Shown: positions 16,849 to 25,420, counted from the first letter of the stretch. The stretch is 64,000 nucleotides of DNA from JBGVSA01 sp041807905 (GCF_041807905.1 NZ_JBGVSA010000008.1:62001-126000), one strand, 5' to 3'. Notes: generated by a model not told the origin, from the letters alone. Numbers and translations are program-made.

Positions 16849-16877
16849 TTGAAAGGTGTGGCGCAACGCGCTATTAT
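16849..16877 (+). promoter_or_regulatory. Sigma-70 promoter of the rpsF operon
   Basis: TTGAAA at 16849-16854 and TATTAT at 16872-16877 are separated by exactly 17 bases, a strong sigma-70 promoter. It lies about 60 bp upstream of the rpsF start codon and leaves a leader of roughly 55 nt. That leader contains a CCGG-N8-CCGG structure at about 16898-16914. Confidence 0.75.
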
Positions 16878-16940
16878 CGCGGGCTCACCTTGCTCTACCG
16901 GTACGCATGCCGGGGGGCTTATTAACCGCAAGGAGTGTTC

Positions 16941-17333
16941 ATGCGCCATTACGAAATCGTATTCATCGTCCACCCGGACCAGAGCGAGCAAGTGCCCGCC
17001 ATGATCGAGCGTTACAAGACTCTCGTGACGTCCAATGGTGGGCAGATCCATCGTCTGGAAGACTGGGGTCGCCGTCAATTGGCCTACCCGATCCAGAAGA
17101 TCCACAAGGCTCACTACGTGCTGATGAACATCGAAGTCGGCAGCGAAACGCTGGCCGAACTCGAGCACGCATTCAAGTTCAACGACGCTGTTCTGCGTCA
17201 CCTCACCATTCAGATGAAGAAGGCCGTCACGGCTCCTTCGCCGATGATGAAGGAAGAAAAGTCGCGTTCGCTGACCGCGCCGGCTGCCGCTGAAGAAGCG
17301 AAGCCCGCCGAACAAGCTGCTGCGGCCGAGTAA
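16941..17333 (+). CDS. rpsF: 30S ribosomal protein S6
   Basis: A 130-residue protein beginning 'MRHYEIVFIVHPDQSEQVPAM', the standard bS6 opening. It continues with 'GGQIHRLEDWGRRQLAYPIQKIHKAHYVLMNIE' elements and an Ala/Glu/Lys-rich acidic tail typical of proteobacterial S6. It binds 16S rRNA as a heterodimer with S18, encoded two genes downstream. I chose the ATG at 16941 with AAGGAG seven bases upstream; a GTG six bases earlier is in frame but less likely. It heads the rpsF-priB-rpsR-rplI operon. Confidence 0.98.
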   Translation: MRHYEIVFIVHPDQSEQVPAMIERYKTLVTSNGGQIHRLEDWGRRQLAYPIQKIHKAHYVLMNIEVGSETLAELEHAFKFNDAVLRHLTIQMKKAVTAPSPMMKEEKSRSLTAPAAAEEAKPAEQAAAAE

Positions 17334-17347
17334 GTTTTAACGGACTG

Positions 17348-17677
17348 ATGAGCGAGGGCTCTGGCCACAACACCGTTCGCATCACCGGCAAGCTGCTCGA
17401 AAAAGACGCGCTTCGCCTGACGCCCGCAAGGGTGCCCATCGTCGGATTGCGCATAGAGCATGCGTCCCGGCAGATCGAGGCAGGGATCGAACGAGACGTG
17501 CGCTGCGAACTCGAAGTCCGGGCGATAGGCCCGGAGGCTCATCGGATCAATGCAGTGCCACTGGGAACGTGGCTGGCAATCGAAGGATTCCTCGCCGCCA
17601 AGAGTGTGCGAAGCCGTTACCCAGTACTGCACATCAGAACATTTGAATTGCTGGAAGGAACGAATCATGGCCTTTAG
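17348..17677 (+). CDS. priB: Primosomal replication protein N (PriB)
   Basis: A 109-residue single-stranded DNA-binding OB-fold protein, recognised by its place between rpsF and rpsR and by segments such as 'NTVRITGKLLEKDALRLTPARVPIVGLRIEHASRQ' and 'LGTWLAIEGFLAAKS'. PriB links PriA to the replication-restart primosome. Its 3' end overlaps the rpsR start by 11 bases, so translation of the two is coupled. Length matches betaproteobacterial PriB (about 100 aa). Confidence 0.93.
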   Translation: MSEGSGHNTVRITGKLLEKDALRLTPARVPIVGLRIEHASRQIEAGIERDVRCELEVRAIGPEAHRINAVPLGTWLAIEGFLAAKSVRSRYPVLHIRTFELLEGTNHGL

Positions 17678-17939
17678 ACCGGGCAACAAGAAGAAGGACG
17701 ATCGTGGTGGCAACCGTGGTCTGTTCAAGCGTCGCAAGTTCTGCCGCTTCTCGGCAGAAAAGATCGAAGAGATCGATTACAAGGACATCGACATCCTGAA
17801 GGATTTCGTGACCGAAAACGGCAAGATCATGCCGGCCCGCATCACCGGCACCAAGGCGCACTACCAGCGCCAACTGTCGACCGCCATCAAGCGCGCTCGC
17901 TTCCTGGCCCTGATGCCCTACACCGACCTGCACCAATAA
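17667..17939 (+). CDS. rpsR: 30S ribosomal protein S18
   Basis: A 90-residue basic protein. The core 'RRKFCRFSAEKIEEIDYKDIDIL' and 'IMPARITGTKAHYQRQLSTAIKRARFLALMPY' are the bS18 signature. It pairs with S6 in the small subunit platform. It starts inside the end of priB (11-bp overlap) with a ribosome-binding site AAGGAA in the priB coding sequence. It carries a betaproteobacterial N-terminal extension rich in Lys, Gly and Asp. Confidence 0.98.
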   Translation: MAFRPGNKKKDDRGGNRGLFKRRKFCRFSAEKIEEIDYKDIDILKDFVTENGKIMPARITGTKAHYQRQLSTAIKRARFLALMPYTDLHQ

Positions 17940-17957
17940 GTCGGGGAGAATCGACAA

Positions 17958-18407
17958 ATGCAAATCATTCTGCTGGAAAAGGTTGTCAACCTGGGTAACT
18001 TGGGCGATGTGGTCCGCGTCAAGGACGGCTACGCTCGTAACTTCCTGATCCCGAAGGGCAAGGCCCGTCGCGCAACGACGGCGAGCATCGCCGAATTCGA
18101 AGCCAAGCGCGCTGAACTCGAACGCGTTGCCGGCGATAAGCTGGTCGCCGCTCAAGCCGAAGGCGCCAAGATGGACGGCCTGATGGTTCAAATCACCACC
18201 AAGGCTGGCGTCGATGGCCGTCTGTTCGGTTCCGTGACCAACGCTGACATCGCTGAAGCGGTGAACGCCCAAGGTTTCGCGATTCAGAAGGCTGCCGTCC
18301 GCATGCCGGAAGGCCCGATCAAGACGATCGGCGATTCCGTCGTCCAGATCGCGCTGCACACCGACGTGATCGTGAACGTGACGGTTTCGGTTCTCGGCGA
18401 ACACTGA
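17958..18407 (+). CDS. rplI: 50S ribosomal protein L9
   Basis: A 149-residue protein with the L9 N-terminal domain 'MQIILLEKVVNLGNLGDVVRVKDGYARNFLIPKGKA', the long connecting helix and the C-terminal domain ('DGRLFGSVTNADIAEAV', 'ALHTDVIVNVTVSV'). L9 sits at the base of the L1 stalk and affects frame maintenance. It is the last gene of the rpsF operon and is followed by a strong terminator. Confidence 0.98.
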   Translation: MQIILLEKVVNLGNLGDVVRVKDGYARNFLIPKGKARRATTASIAEFEAKRAELERVAGDKLVAAQAEGAKMDGLMVQITTKAGVDGRLFGSVTNADIAEAVNAQGFAIQKAAVRMPEGPIKTIGDSVVQIALHTDVIVNVTVSVLGEH

Positions 18408-18430
18408 GATCCGGTCCGCACGGACCCGCG

Positions 18431-18460
18431 AAAAAGGGCTGCGCGAGCAGCCCTTTTTTT
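18431..18460 (+). terminator. Rho-independent terminator after rplI
   Basis: The hairpin GGGCTGC-GCGA-GCAGCCC (stem 18436-18442 with 18447-18453) is preceded by five A and followed by seven T. It ends the rpsF-priB-rpsR-rplI transcript. Confidence 0.93.
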
Positions 18461-18600
18461 GTCGACCGCGGCGCGTGCCCGCTCGCTTGCAGTAGCGGGG
18501 CGCGCAGGCGGTAGTTCGGTGCACGCTGGGGCTTACGCGCCGGTACAATCGCGTGTCACTCCCGTGTCAATCGCCTGTCTTTCCGAAAGTCGCAACGTCC

Positions 18601-20007
18601 ATGGCTCAGAACCGTGGTGGGCAATTCGCCCCCATTCCAGATCCGCAACTCGCGGCGCTCAAGCTGCCCCCGCACTCCATCGAGGCGGAACAATCGCTTA
18701 TCGGCGGCCTGCTGCTCGACAACTCGGCCTGGGACAGCGTTGGCGATCTCGTGGCGGTATCGGATTTCTATCGCGACGAGCACCGACGCATCTTCCAGCA
18801 CATCGCCAAGCTGATCGAGGCCGGCAAGCCTGCCGACGTGGTGACCGTCTACGAATCGCTCGACAAGAGCGATGATGCACAGCACGTTGGTGGCTTGGCC
18901 TATTTGGGCGAGATCGCCAACAGCACACCGTCGGCCGCCAACATCCGTCGCTATGCGGAAATCATCCGCGAGCGCGCCATCCTGCGCAAACTGGTGACGG
19001 TGGGCGACGAGGTTGCCGCCAGTGCACTGACGCCGAGCGGTCGCGACGCCAGCATCATTCTCGACGAAGCTGAGGCCAAGATCCTCGCCATTCGCGACGA
19101 AGGTGAGCGCCAGAACACGGGCTTCATCGCCATTCAGCCGGTGCTGGGGCAGGTGGTGGATCGTATTCAGGAGTTGTACGACCGGGACAATCCGGCCGCC
19201 ATTACGGGCGTGCCCACGGGCCTGATCGACCTCGATGCGATGACCTCCGGCCTGCAGCCGACGGACATGATCGTCATCGCGGGACGCCCCGGCATGGGCA
19301 AGACGAGCTTCGCACTCAACGTTGCCGAGGCGGTGGCGCTGGATGCCAAGCTACCGGTCGCGATTTTTTCGATGGAAATGCCGGCCACCCAGCTTGCCAT
19401 GCGTTTCATCTCGTCGGTCGGGCGCCTGGATCAGCACAAACTGCGCACCGGCAAACTCAATGACGACGAATGGCAGAAGCTGACCTATTCGCTGGGGCAG
19501 TTGCATGAATCCTCGATCTACATCGACGAAACGCCCGGCCTGAATCCGACGCTGCTGCGTGCCCGCGCCCGTCGCCTGCATCGCCAGTGTGGCGGCAAGC
19601 TCGGCCTGATCGTCATCGATTACCTGCAACTGATGGTGGGCTCGGTCGCGGCCGACAACCGCTCCGCGGAACTCTCGGAAATCTCGCGCTCCATCAAATC
19701 GCTCGCCAAGGAGCTGAAAGTGCCGATTTTCGCGCTCTCGCAGCTCAACCGCAGCCTGGAGCAGCGCCCCAACAAGCGCCCGGTGATGTCCGATCTGCGT
19801 GAATCGGGCGCCATCGAGCAGGACGCCGACATGATCATGTTCGTCTACCGCGACGAAATCTATAACCCGGACACGCAGGACAAAGGCATGGCCGAACTGA
19901 TTATCGGCAAGCACCGCAATGGCCCGACGGGCACCGTGCGAATGACCTTCCTGGGGGAGTACACGCGCTTCGAGAACTACGCCGCAGGCAGTGGCGCGGG
20001 TTACTGA
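18601..20007 (+). CDS. dnaB: Replicative DNA helicase DnaB
   Basis: A 468-residue hexameric helicase. The N-terminal domain ('PPHSIEAEQSLIGGLLLDN') binds primase DnaG. The RecA-like domain has Walker A 'GRPGMGKTS', Walker B 'LGLIVIDYLQLM', and the 'LSQLNRSLEQRPNKRP' and 'DLRESGAIEQDADMIMFVYRDE' motifs. It unwinds the fork ahead of the replisome. I chose the ATG at 18601 because upstream in-frame residues do not resemble the family. Its place after rplI is typical, although here it has its own promoter region, separated by a terminator. Confidence 0.98.
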   Translation: MAQNRGGQFAPIPDPQLAALKLPPHSIEAEQSLIGGLLLDNSAWDSVGDLVAVSDFYRDEHRRIFQHIAKLIEAGKPADVVTVYESLDKSDDAQHVGGLAYLGEIANSTPSAANIRRYAEIIRERAILRKLVTVGDEVAASALTPSGRDASIILDEAEAKILAIRDEGERQNTGFIAIQPVLGQVVDRIQELYDRDNPAAITGVPTGLIDLDAMTSGLQPTDMIVIAGRPGMGKTSFALNVAEAVALDAKLPVAIFSMEMPATQLAMRFISSVGRLDQHKLRTGKLNDDEWQKLTYSLGQLHESSIYIDETPGLNPTLLRARARRLHRQCGGKLGLIVIDYLQLMVGSVAADNRSAELSEISRSIKSLAKELKVPIFALSQLNRSLEQRPNKRPVMSDLRESGAIEQDADMIMFVYRDEIYNPDTQDKGMAELIIGKHRNGPTGTVRMTFLGEYTRFENYAAGSGAGY

Positions 20008-20035
20008 TCGTACGTTTTGCGCTACCAGAATGAAG

Positions 20036-20066
20036 AAGGCCACCGAGTGTTCCGGTGGCCTTTTTT
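20036..20066 (+). terminator. Rho-independent terminator after dnaB
   Basis: AGGCCACCG (20037-20045) pairs with CGGTGGCCT (20053-20061) and is followed by a run of T. It lies between dnaB and the convergent secreted-protein gene and may serve both. Confidence 0.9.
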
Positions 20067-20085
20067 CGCTTGGTCGAATGAAGGA

Positions 20086-20460
20086 TCAGGGCATGGCGAC
20101 ATGCCAGGTGTTGCCGGCCATGCCTTCGCCGGTCTTGTCGCCCGGCGCCTTGTCCTTGACCCAGGTGTACAGCGGCTTGCCCTTGTAAGCCCACTGCTTG
20201 CTGCCGTCGTCGCGCGTGACGATCGTCCATTCGCCCATCGGCTTGGCCTCGGTGCTCGCCATGAGCGGGGGCCAGTTGGTGGCGCACTGACCGTTGCAGA
20301 CGCTCTTGCCGGGGGCCGCGGCATCCTTGTCGTACGTATAGAGTGTCATCCCCTTGGCGTCGACGAGCGTCCCGTCCTTGTTCATGGCCGGGTCGGCGGC
20401 GATGGCGGCTGTGCTCACGAGCAGGCCGACGATGGTGCTGCACAGGGTGATCTTGTTCAT
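20086..20460 (-). CDS. Secreted protein with Yx(F/W/Y)xxD repeats (COG4315 family)
   Basis: A 124-residue exported protein with signal peptide 'MNKITLCSTIVGLLVSTAAIA'. The mature domain has two copies of the Y-x-(F/W/Y)-x-x-D motif, 'LYTYDKD' and 'LYTWVKD', plus 'SVCNGQCATNWPPL' with a Cys pair. This is the hallmark of the 'lipoprotein with Yx(FWY)xxD motif' family. No lipobox Cys is seen at the cleavage site, so it is probably soluble in the periplasm. The function of the family is unknown. Confidence 0.85.
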   Translation of the reverse strand: MNKITLCSTIVGLLVSTAAIAADPAMNKDGTLVDAKGMTLYTYDKDAAAPGKSVCNGQCATNWPPLMASTEAKPMGEWTIVTRDDGSKQWAYKGKPLYTWVKDKAPGDKTGEGMAGNTWHVAMP

Positions 20461-20571
20461 ATGTACCTCTCCTGGTGGTTGGACAGCACTCCGTGAACGC
20501 GCAGCCGGCGCGGAATATTCCGTCCCGATCGAATTCGCACCCGATGGGCGCGGTGCGCCCCTTCAATGTAG

Positions 20572-20604
20572 AAAAAACAACGCCGGCTTGCGGGCCGGCG
20601 TTGT
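20572..20604 (-). terminator. Terminator of the lytic transglycosylase gene
   Basis: An 11-bp perfect stem (20577-20587 with 20594-20604, loop of six) is followed on the minus strand by six T. It lies just past the stop codon of the transglycosylase. Confidence 0.9.
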
Positions 20605-20628
20605 GTCGTCAATGAGTCGCGTGCGGTG

Positions 20629-21279
20629 TCAGCGCGTGGCGGTTTGGGTCGGAGACTGTGCCAGGAGCGGGCTCTTGGTGTACGTCCAGTTCTTTTCCCA
20701 GGCGGTCCGTACGAGGTTGGGGTATTCGGGGCGGCCCAGGCTGCCGTTGTAGCGACCCAATGCGCGGTAAAGGTCTCCCTTTTCGATGTCGAGGTAGTGG
20801 CGCAGGATCGTGCAGCCATAGCGCAGGCTGGTGCGCAGGTGGAACAGGTTCTGGTCAGCGGTGCCGATCTGGCGCACCCAGAACGGCATGACTTGCATGT
20901 ATCCACGCGCACCCGCCGAAGAGACGGCGTACTTGCGGAAATTGCTCTCCACCTGGATCAGCCCGAGCACCAATTGCGGATCGAGTCCGGCGCGCGTCGC
21001 CTCATAGTGGACGGTCTTGAGGAAATCGACGCGCTCGCGTGCGTCGGGCATCTTGCGGGCCAAGCGGGCCGACATGTCGTTGAGCCAACGATCGCGCTCG
21101 GCGGGCGAGGCGAAGACCGGTTCGGGTGCGGCGGTATCGCTGATGGCACGATGCAGCATCGCCTGGACGCTGGCCGCGAGCGCCTCTTCGCGCTGCGCGC
21201 CGGCGTGCGATGCCGTCGGCGCCATGAGCGCGGTGAAGAGTGTTGCGGTGGCGAATCGTCGCGTAAGGCGATGCGTCAT
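20629..21279 (-). CDS. Lytic transglycosylase (SLT domain), secreted
   Basis: A 216-residue exported protein with a basic, Ala-rich signal peptide ending near 'SHA'. The catalytic domain begins at about residue 85. The catalytic Glu is in 'LGLIQVESNFRKYAVSSAGARGYMQVMP', where 'GLIQVES' and 'SxxGAxGxMQVMP' are the family 1 lysozyme-like motifs, and 'ALGRYNGSLGRPEYP' is the late motif. It cleaves peptidoglycan to 1,6-anhydromuropeptides in the periplasm. It is followed by a strong terminator and lies immediately after proS on the same strand (about 10 bp), so it is likely cotranscribed with it. Confidence 0.92.
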   Translation of the reverse strand: MTHRLTRRFATATLFTALMAPTASHAGAQREEALAASVQAMLHRAISDTAAPEPVFASPAERDRWLNDMSARLARKMPDARERVDFLKTVHYEATRAGLDPQLVLGLIQVESNFRKYAVSSAGARGYMQVMPFWVRQIGTADQNLFHLRTSLRYGCTILRHYLDIEKGDLYRALGRYNGSLGRPEYPNLVRTAWEKNWTYTKSPLLAQSPTQTATR

Positions 21280-21287
21280 CAGAAATG

Positions 21288-23030
21288 TCAGGCGAACTTG
21301 GATTTGACGAAAGCGCCGATTTCGGCAACCGGAAGTTTAGTCGCTTCGGTATCACGGCGTCCTTGGTATTCTGCAACACCTTCGTTCAAACCCCGGTCGC
21401 CGATCACCACCCGGTGCGGTACGCCGATCAGCTCCCAGTCCGCGAACATCACACCAGGACGCTCGTCGCGGTCGTCCAGAATCACATCGATGCCCGCTGC
21501 CAGCAGGTCTTCATAGAGTTTGGTGGCTGTTTCACGCACGGCTTCGGAACGGCTCCAGCCGAGCGGGGCGATGACGACTTCGAACGGCGCAATGGCGGTG
21601 GGCCAGAGGATGCCGCGTGCGTCATTGTCCTGCTCGATGGCCGCGCCCATGATGCGCGTCACGCCAATGCCGTAGCAGCCCATTTCAAAGTGCTTGGGCT
21701 TGCCGTCCTCGTCCAGGAATGTGGCGTTCATGGCCTTGGAGTATTTGGTGCCCAGATAGAACACATGGCCGACTTCGATGCCGCGCTCGATGGCGAGGCG
21801 GCCCTTGCCGTCGGGAGACGGATCGCCTTCGACGACGTTGCGAATGTCAGCGATGGCATCGGGTTCGGGCAAATCGCGGCCCCAATTCACCCCGGCGATG
21901 TGGAAATCGGGCTCGTTCGCGCCGGTGATGAAATCACTCATGCGTGCGACGGTACGGTCGGCGATCACCTTGACGGGCTTCTTCAGGCCGATCGGACCGA
22001 GATAGCCGGGCTTGCAGCCGAAGTGATCGACGATTTCCGCTTCGGTCGCGAAACGGAAGCCGCCCTTGAGACCTTCGACCTTGCCGGCTTTCACTTCGTT
22101 GAGATCGTGATCGCCGCGGACCAGCAGCAGCCATACGGTGGTCTTGACGATGGCGCCGGATTCGTCGGTTTCGTCCGTGGCGAGCACCAGTGACTTCACT
22201 GTATTCGACAGTTCCGTGCCGAGGAGCGTGGCGACGTCCTGACAGGTGCTCTTGCCCGGCGTGGGCACCTTTTGCATCGCTTGTGCAGGGGCAGCGCGTT
22301 CTGCGACCAGCGGCAGCGCTTCGGCCAGCTCGATGTTGGCGGCGTAGTCGGAGTCGGGGCAATAGATGATCGCATCTTCGCCGGTTTCGGCGATCACCTG
22401 GAATTCATGCGAGCGATCGCCGCCGATGGCGCCGGTGTCGGCCGCCACTGCGCGATAGGTCAGCCCAAGGCGATCGAAAATCTTGCAGTAGGCGGCATAC
22501 ATGCCGTCATAGCTGCGGCCGGCCGCTTCGGCGTTGCGGTCGAAGGAGTAGGCGTCCTTCATGGTGAATTCGCGGCCGCGCATCACCCCGAAACGCGGAC
22601 GGCGCTCGTCGCGGAACTTGGTCTGGATCTGGTACAGATTGCGCGGCAGGGCGCGATAGCTCCTGAACTCCTGGCGCGCGATATCGGTTACGACTTCTTC
22701 CGAGGTCGGCTGGATGACGAAATCGCGATCGTGGCGGTCCTTCAGGCGCAGCAGCTCGGGCCCCATCTTGGAGAAGCGGCCGGTCTCTTGCCACAGCTCG
22801 GCGGGCTGGACCACCGGCATGGTCAGTTCGACGGCGCCAGCGCGATTCATTTCGTCGCGGATGATGTTCTCGATCTTGCGGATCACGCGCAGGCCCATCG
22901 GCATGTAGGTGTAGATACCGGCCGAGAGCTTCTTGATGAGACCGGCGCGCATCATCAGCTTGTGACTGACAATTTCCGCGTCCGAAGGGGCTTCCTTGAG
23001 AGTCGAAATGAAGAATTTGCTCGCGCGCAT
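21288..23030 (-). CDS. proS: Prolyl-tRNA synthetase
   Basis: A 580-residue class II synthetase of the bacterial ProS type. It starts 'MRASKFFISTLKEAPSDAEI'; motif 1 is at 'YTYMPMGLRVIRKIENIIRDEMNRAGA', and motif 2 includes 'FRDERRPRFGVMRGREFTMKDAYSF'. The editing (INS) domain that hydrolyses Ala-tRNA(Pro) fills about residues 230-400. Motif 3 is 'GCYGIGVTRIMGAAIEQ'. I chose the ATG at 23030, since an upstream extension of 50 codons has no family likeness. It is divergent from rppH and leads into the transglycosylase gene. Confidence 0.97.
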   Translation of the reverse strand: MRASKFFISTLKEAPSDAEIVSHKLMMRAGLIKKLSAGIYTYMPMGLRVIRKIENIIRDEMNRAGAVELTMPVVQPAELWQETGRFSKMGPELLRLKDRHDRDFVIQPTSEEVVTDIARQEFRSYRALPRNLYQIQTKFRDERRPRFGVMRGREFTMKDAYSFDRNAEAAGRSYDGMYAAYCKIFDRLGLTYRAVAADTGAIGGDRSHEFQVIAETGEDAIIYCPDSDYAANIELAEALPLVAERAAPAQAMQKVPTPGKSTCQDVATLLGTELSNTVKSLVLATDETDESGAIVKTTVWLLLVRGDHDLNEVKAGKVEGLKGGFRFATEAEIVDHFGCKPGYLGPIGLKKPVKVIADRTVARMSDFITGANEPDFHIAGVNWGRDLPEPDAIADIRNVVEGDPSPDGKGRLAIERGIEVGHVFYLGTKYSKAMNATFLDEDGKPKHFEMGCYGIGVTRIMGAAIEQDNDARGILWPTAIAPFEVVIAPLGWSRSEAVRETATKLYEDLLAAGIDVILDDRDERPGVMFADWELIGVPHRVVIGDRGLNEGVAEYQGRRDTEATKLPVAEIGAFVKSKFA

Positions 23031-23225
23031 GGGAACGAAGACGGGATTAGGCGAAAGGGCGACATTGTAACGTCCGCGTGGCGGCGCGCCAAAAAGCTTG
23101 GCGCAATGCCGCACGAAAATGCTTCGTTGCCCGAAAGTGGCGGCTGATCGGACCCGTCCCCGGTTTCTTTGCCGCATCACTTATGGAAGAATCCGACCTA
23201 ACACATGCATTTTTAGGTGATTCTC

Positions 23226-23783
23226 ATGCTCGACAGGGACGGCTATCGGCCCAATGTCGGCATCGTCATCGTCAACGCACGCAACGAGGTTTTCTGGGGC
23301 AAGCGAATCCGCGAACATTCCTGGCAGTTCCCGCAAGGTGGCATCAAACAGGGCGAAAGCCCCGAGCAGGCCATGTTCCGGGAGCTTCACGAAGAAGTCG
23401 GTTTGCGACCCGAGCACGTCAAGGTGCTCGGCCGGACTCGTGGCTGGTTGCGTTACGACGTGCCGAAGCGCTGGATCAAGCGCGAGTGGCGTAACACGTA
23501 TCGTGGACAAAAGCAGATCTGGTATTTGCTGCGTCTTGTCGGGCGGGATTGCGACGTCAGCCTGCGCGCGTCCGGCCATCCGGAATTCGATGCCTGGAGA
23601 TGGGCCGGTTTCTGGGTGCCGCTCGAAGGCGTGATCGACTTCAAGCGCGGCGTCTATCGTGCCGCCCTCAATGAACTGGGCGGCATTCTGTTCGACGGCG
23701 ATCTGCGTGGCCGGCCTTCCAGTTATGGACTGGAGTCGCACCCGGAAAAGGCGCCGCTCCCTCGCAAGGTGTCCCACGAATGA
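23226..23783 (+). CDS. rppH: RNA pyrophosphohydrolase
   Basis: A 185-residue Nudix hydrolase. It begins 'MLDRDGYRPNVGIVIVNARNE', and the Nudix box is 'GGIKQGESPEQAMFRELHEEVGL' (G-x5-E-x7-RELxEExGL, intact). RppH converts the 5'-triphosphate of mRNA to monophosphate and triggers RNase E decay. The start at ATG 23226 has AGGTGA five bases upstream; the family begins with this Met. Its stop overlaps the coq7 start by four bases (ATGA). Length fits the RppH family (about 160-190 aa). Confidence 0.95.
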   Translation: MLDRDGYRPNVGIVIVNARNEVFWGKRIREHSWQFPQGGIKQGESPEQAMFRELHEEVGLRPEHVKVLGRTRGWLRYDVPKRWIKREWRNTYRGQKQIWYLLRLVGRDCDVSLRASGHPEFDAWRWAGFWVPLEGVIDFKRGVYRAALNELGGILFDGDLRGRPSSYGLESHPEKAPLPRKVSHE

Positions 23784-24403
23784 TCTTCGACCGCGCAATC
23801 ATTGAGTTCGATCGGGCGTTGCGCACATTGGCCGCCCCCGCTCGCAGCACGCGGGGCACGCCTGGCGCTGATCTGCCGGAGGCCTCGCTCTCCGAAGACG
23901 ACAAGCGCCACGTGGCGGCGCTCATGCGTATCAATCATGTCGGCGAGATCTGTGCGCAAGCGCTCTACCAAGGGCAGGCCCTGACCAGCCGCGATCCGGC
24001 ACTGCGCGAATCTCTCGAGCACGCCGCGCACGAAGAGACCGAGCATCTGGCGTGGACGGCGAGCCGCATCAGCGAACTGGGCGGGCGCACGAGCCTGCTC
24101 AATCCCTTGTGGTACGCGGGTTCGCTTGCGTTGGGCGTGGCGGCGGGTGTCGCAGGTGACAAGTGGAACCTCGGCTTTCTGGCTGAAACCGAACGCCAGG
24201 TCGAATCGCACCTGAAAGAGCATCTCGACCAATTGCCGCTCGGCGATGGTCGCTCGCGCGCGATCCTCGACCAGATGAAGGTTGATGAAGCCGAGCACGC
24301 GGCGACGGCGGTGCGGCTCGGGGCGGCCGAATTGCCGGCTCCGATCAAGGGGGCGATGCGCGCCATGTCGCAGGTGATGAAGAAGACCGCGTACTACGTC
24401 TGA
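23780..24403 (+). CDS. coq7: 2-polyprenyl-3-methyl-6-methoxy-1,4-benzoquinone monooxygenase
   Basis: A 207-residue di-iron carboxylate hydroxylase for ubiquinone synthesis. The metal-binding motifs are 'MRINHVGEICAQALYQGQAL', 'AAHEETEHLAW' (ExxH) and the later 'KVDEAEHAATAVRLGA' (ExxH). Coq7 is found in betaproteobacteria and eukaryotes and replaces UbiF. It is translationally coupled to rppH (4-bp overlap), a conserved neighbourhood in this order. It is followed by a terminator. Confidence 0.96.
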   Translation: MIFDRAIIEFDRALRTLAAPARSTRGTPGADLPEASLSEDDKRHVAALMRINHVGEICAQALYQGQALTSRDPALRESLEHAAHEETEHLAWTASRISELGGRTSLLNPLWYAGSLALGVAAGVAGDKWNLGFLAETERQVESHLKEHLDQLPLGDGRSRAILDQMKVDEAEHAATAVRLGAAELPAPIKGAMRAMSQVMKKTAYYV

Positions 24404-24439
24404 TCGACGGATGTGCGAGTCGGTAGGTCGAAATCGAAG

Positions 24440-24467
24440 ACGGCGGCCCGAGGGTCGCCGTTTTTTT
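24440..24467 (+). terminator. Rho-independent terminator after coq7
   Basis: ACGGCGGCCC (24440-24449) pairs with GGGTCGCCGT (24452-24461) with one G-T pair and is followed by a run of T. It lies between coq7 and the convergent DUF3301 gene. Confidence 0.88.
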
Positions 24468-24473
24468 GTGTGT

Positions 24474-24800
24474 TCAGTGAAGAGTGGTTGGCATGTCCAG
24501 CACGATGCGCGGGATGGTATAGATCATCGTCAGCTCTTTGCCGACCAGTGCCAGCGTGCCGCGTCGCCGATTGTTGCCGGTGTCCGAAAACTCGAAATCA
24601 TAGGTGCGCTTGATGCGCAGTTGCCCTTCGTCGTTGCGTGCCAGGCGTAGCTTGCTGACGGCAACGGTGTCGTCCAGCAACTGCAGACCGTCGGCGTCGC
24701 AGGCGCGACGGCCTTCGCGCAGGGCGACTTCACGCGCAGACAAGGTATCGATCCAGAACCAGCCGAGTGCGCCGATCAGGACAAGAGCGACGATTTCCAT
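24474..24800 (-). CDS. DUF3301 family membrane-anchored protein
   Basis: A 108-residue protein with a single N-terminal transmembrane helix ('MEIVALVLIGALGWFWIDTL'). A conserved soluble part follows: 'ALREGRRACDADGLQLLDDTVAVSKLRL' and 'IKRTYDFEFSDTGNNRRRGTLALVG'. This pattern is DUF3301, common in beta- and gammaproteobacteria and of unknown function. The short orientation suggests a periplasmic or cytoplasmic domain tethered to the inner membrane. It is followed by no linked partner. Confidence 0.88.
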   Translation of the reverse strand: MEIVALVLIGALGWFWIDTLSAREVALREGRRACDADGLQLLDDTVAVSKLRLARNDEGQLRIKRTYDFEFSDTGNNRRRGTLALVGKELTMIYTIPRIVLDMPTTLH

Positions 24801-24843
24801 GTGAGCAAGTCCGCGCGCGTCGCCACGACGCGCACCATGCAGA

Positions 24844-25269
24844 TCAGGCGGCGCCTGTTTCGACGATTTCGAAGTCGTGCGTGATTTCGGCCGTCTTGCC
24901 CAGCATGATCGACGCCGAGCAGTACTTGTCGGCAGACAGCGCGATGGCGCGTTCGACGGCTTCGCGCTTGAGATTACGGCCGCTCACGACGTAGTGATAG
25001 TGGATCTTGGTGAAGACCTTCGGATCGGCCTCCGCACGCTCCGACGTGAGCTTTACTTCACAGCCTTCGATGGCATGGCGGCCGCGCTTGAGGATCAGTA
25101 CCACGTCGAAGGCGGTACAACCGCCCGCGCCGGCCAGCAGCATTTCCATTGGACGCGGCGCGTGATTCTTGCCGCCGAGGTCGGCGGAGCCTTCCATGAC
25201 CACCGCGTGGCCGCTGCCCGTTTCAGCGACGAACTTGCCGTCGCCCGCCCATTTCACGCTGCATTCCAT
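24844..25269 (-). CDS. OsmC/YhfA-like thiol peroxidase family protein
   Basis: A 141-residue protein of the OsmC superfamily. The two redox cysteines are in 'GAGGCTAFDVVLILKRGR' and 'ALSADKYCSASIMLGKTAEI', the family positions. 'PRPMEMLLAGAGGCTAFDV' and the length are typical of the YhfA subgroup, rather than the longer organic-hydroperoxide resistance Ohr. A peroxidase role is known for OsmC and Ohr; YhfA function is less clear. It is 43 bp upstream of DUF3301 on the same strand, so they may share a transcript. Confidence 0.9.
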   Translation of the reverse strand: MECSVKWAGDGKFVAETGSGHAVVMEGSADLGGKNHAPRPMEMLLAGAGGCTAFDVVLILKRGRHAIEGCEVKLTSERAEADPKVFTKIHYHYVVSGRNLKREAVERAIALSADKYCSASIMLGKTAEITHDFEIVETGAA

Positions 25270-25392
25270 GCTGTCGTTCCACTCTGTTGGGGAAGAAACT
25301 GCGAGTGTAGCAAGCGCCTCACTCCCGGCCTATCTGCAAAAGTAATGGTAGCCATAACCATCGCCGTACCCATAGATGGTGACCGGAGCGCC

Positions 25393-25420
25393 AAAAACAA
25401 TGGCGGCCGCAGCCGCCATT
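25393..25420 (-). terminator. Terminator of the glycine-zipper protein gene
   Basis: AATGGCGGC (25399-25407) pairs with GCCGCCATT (25412-25420). On the minus strand the hairpin is followed by GTTTTTGG, a short T-run. It lies just past the stop codon at 25443. Confidence 0.75.
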
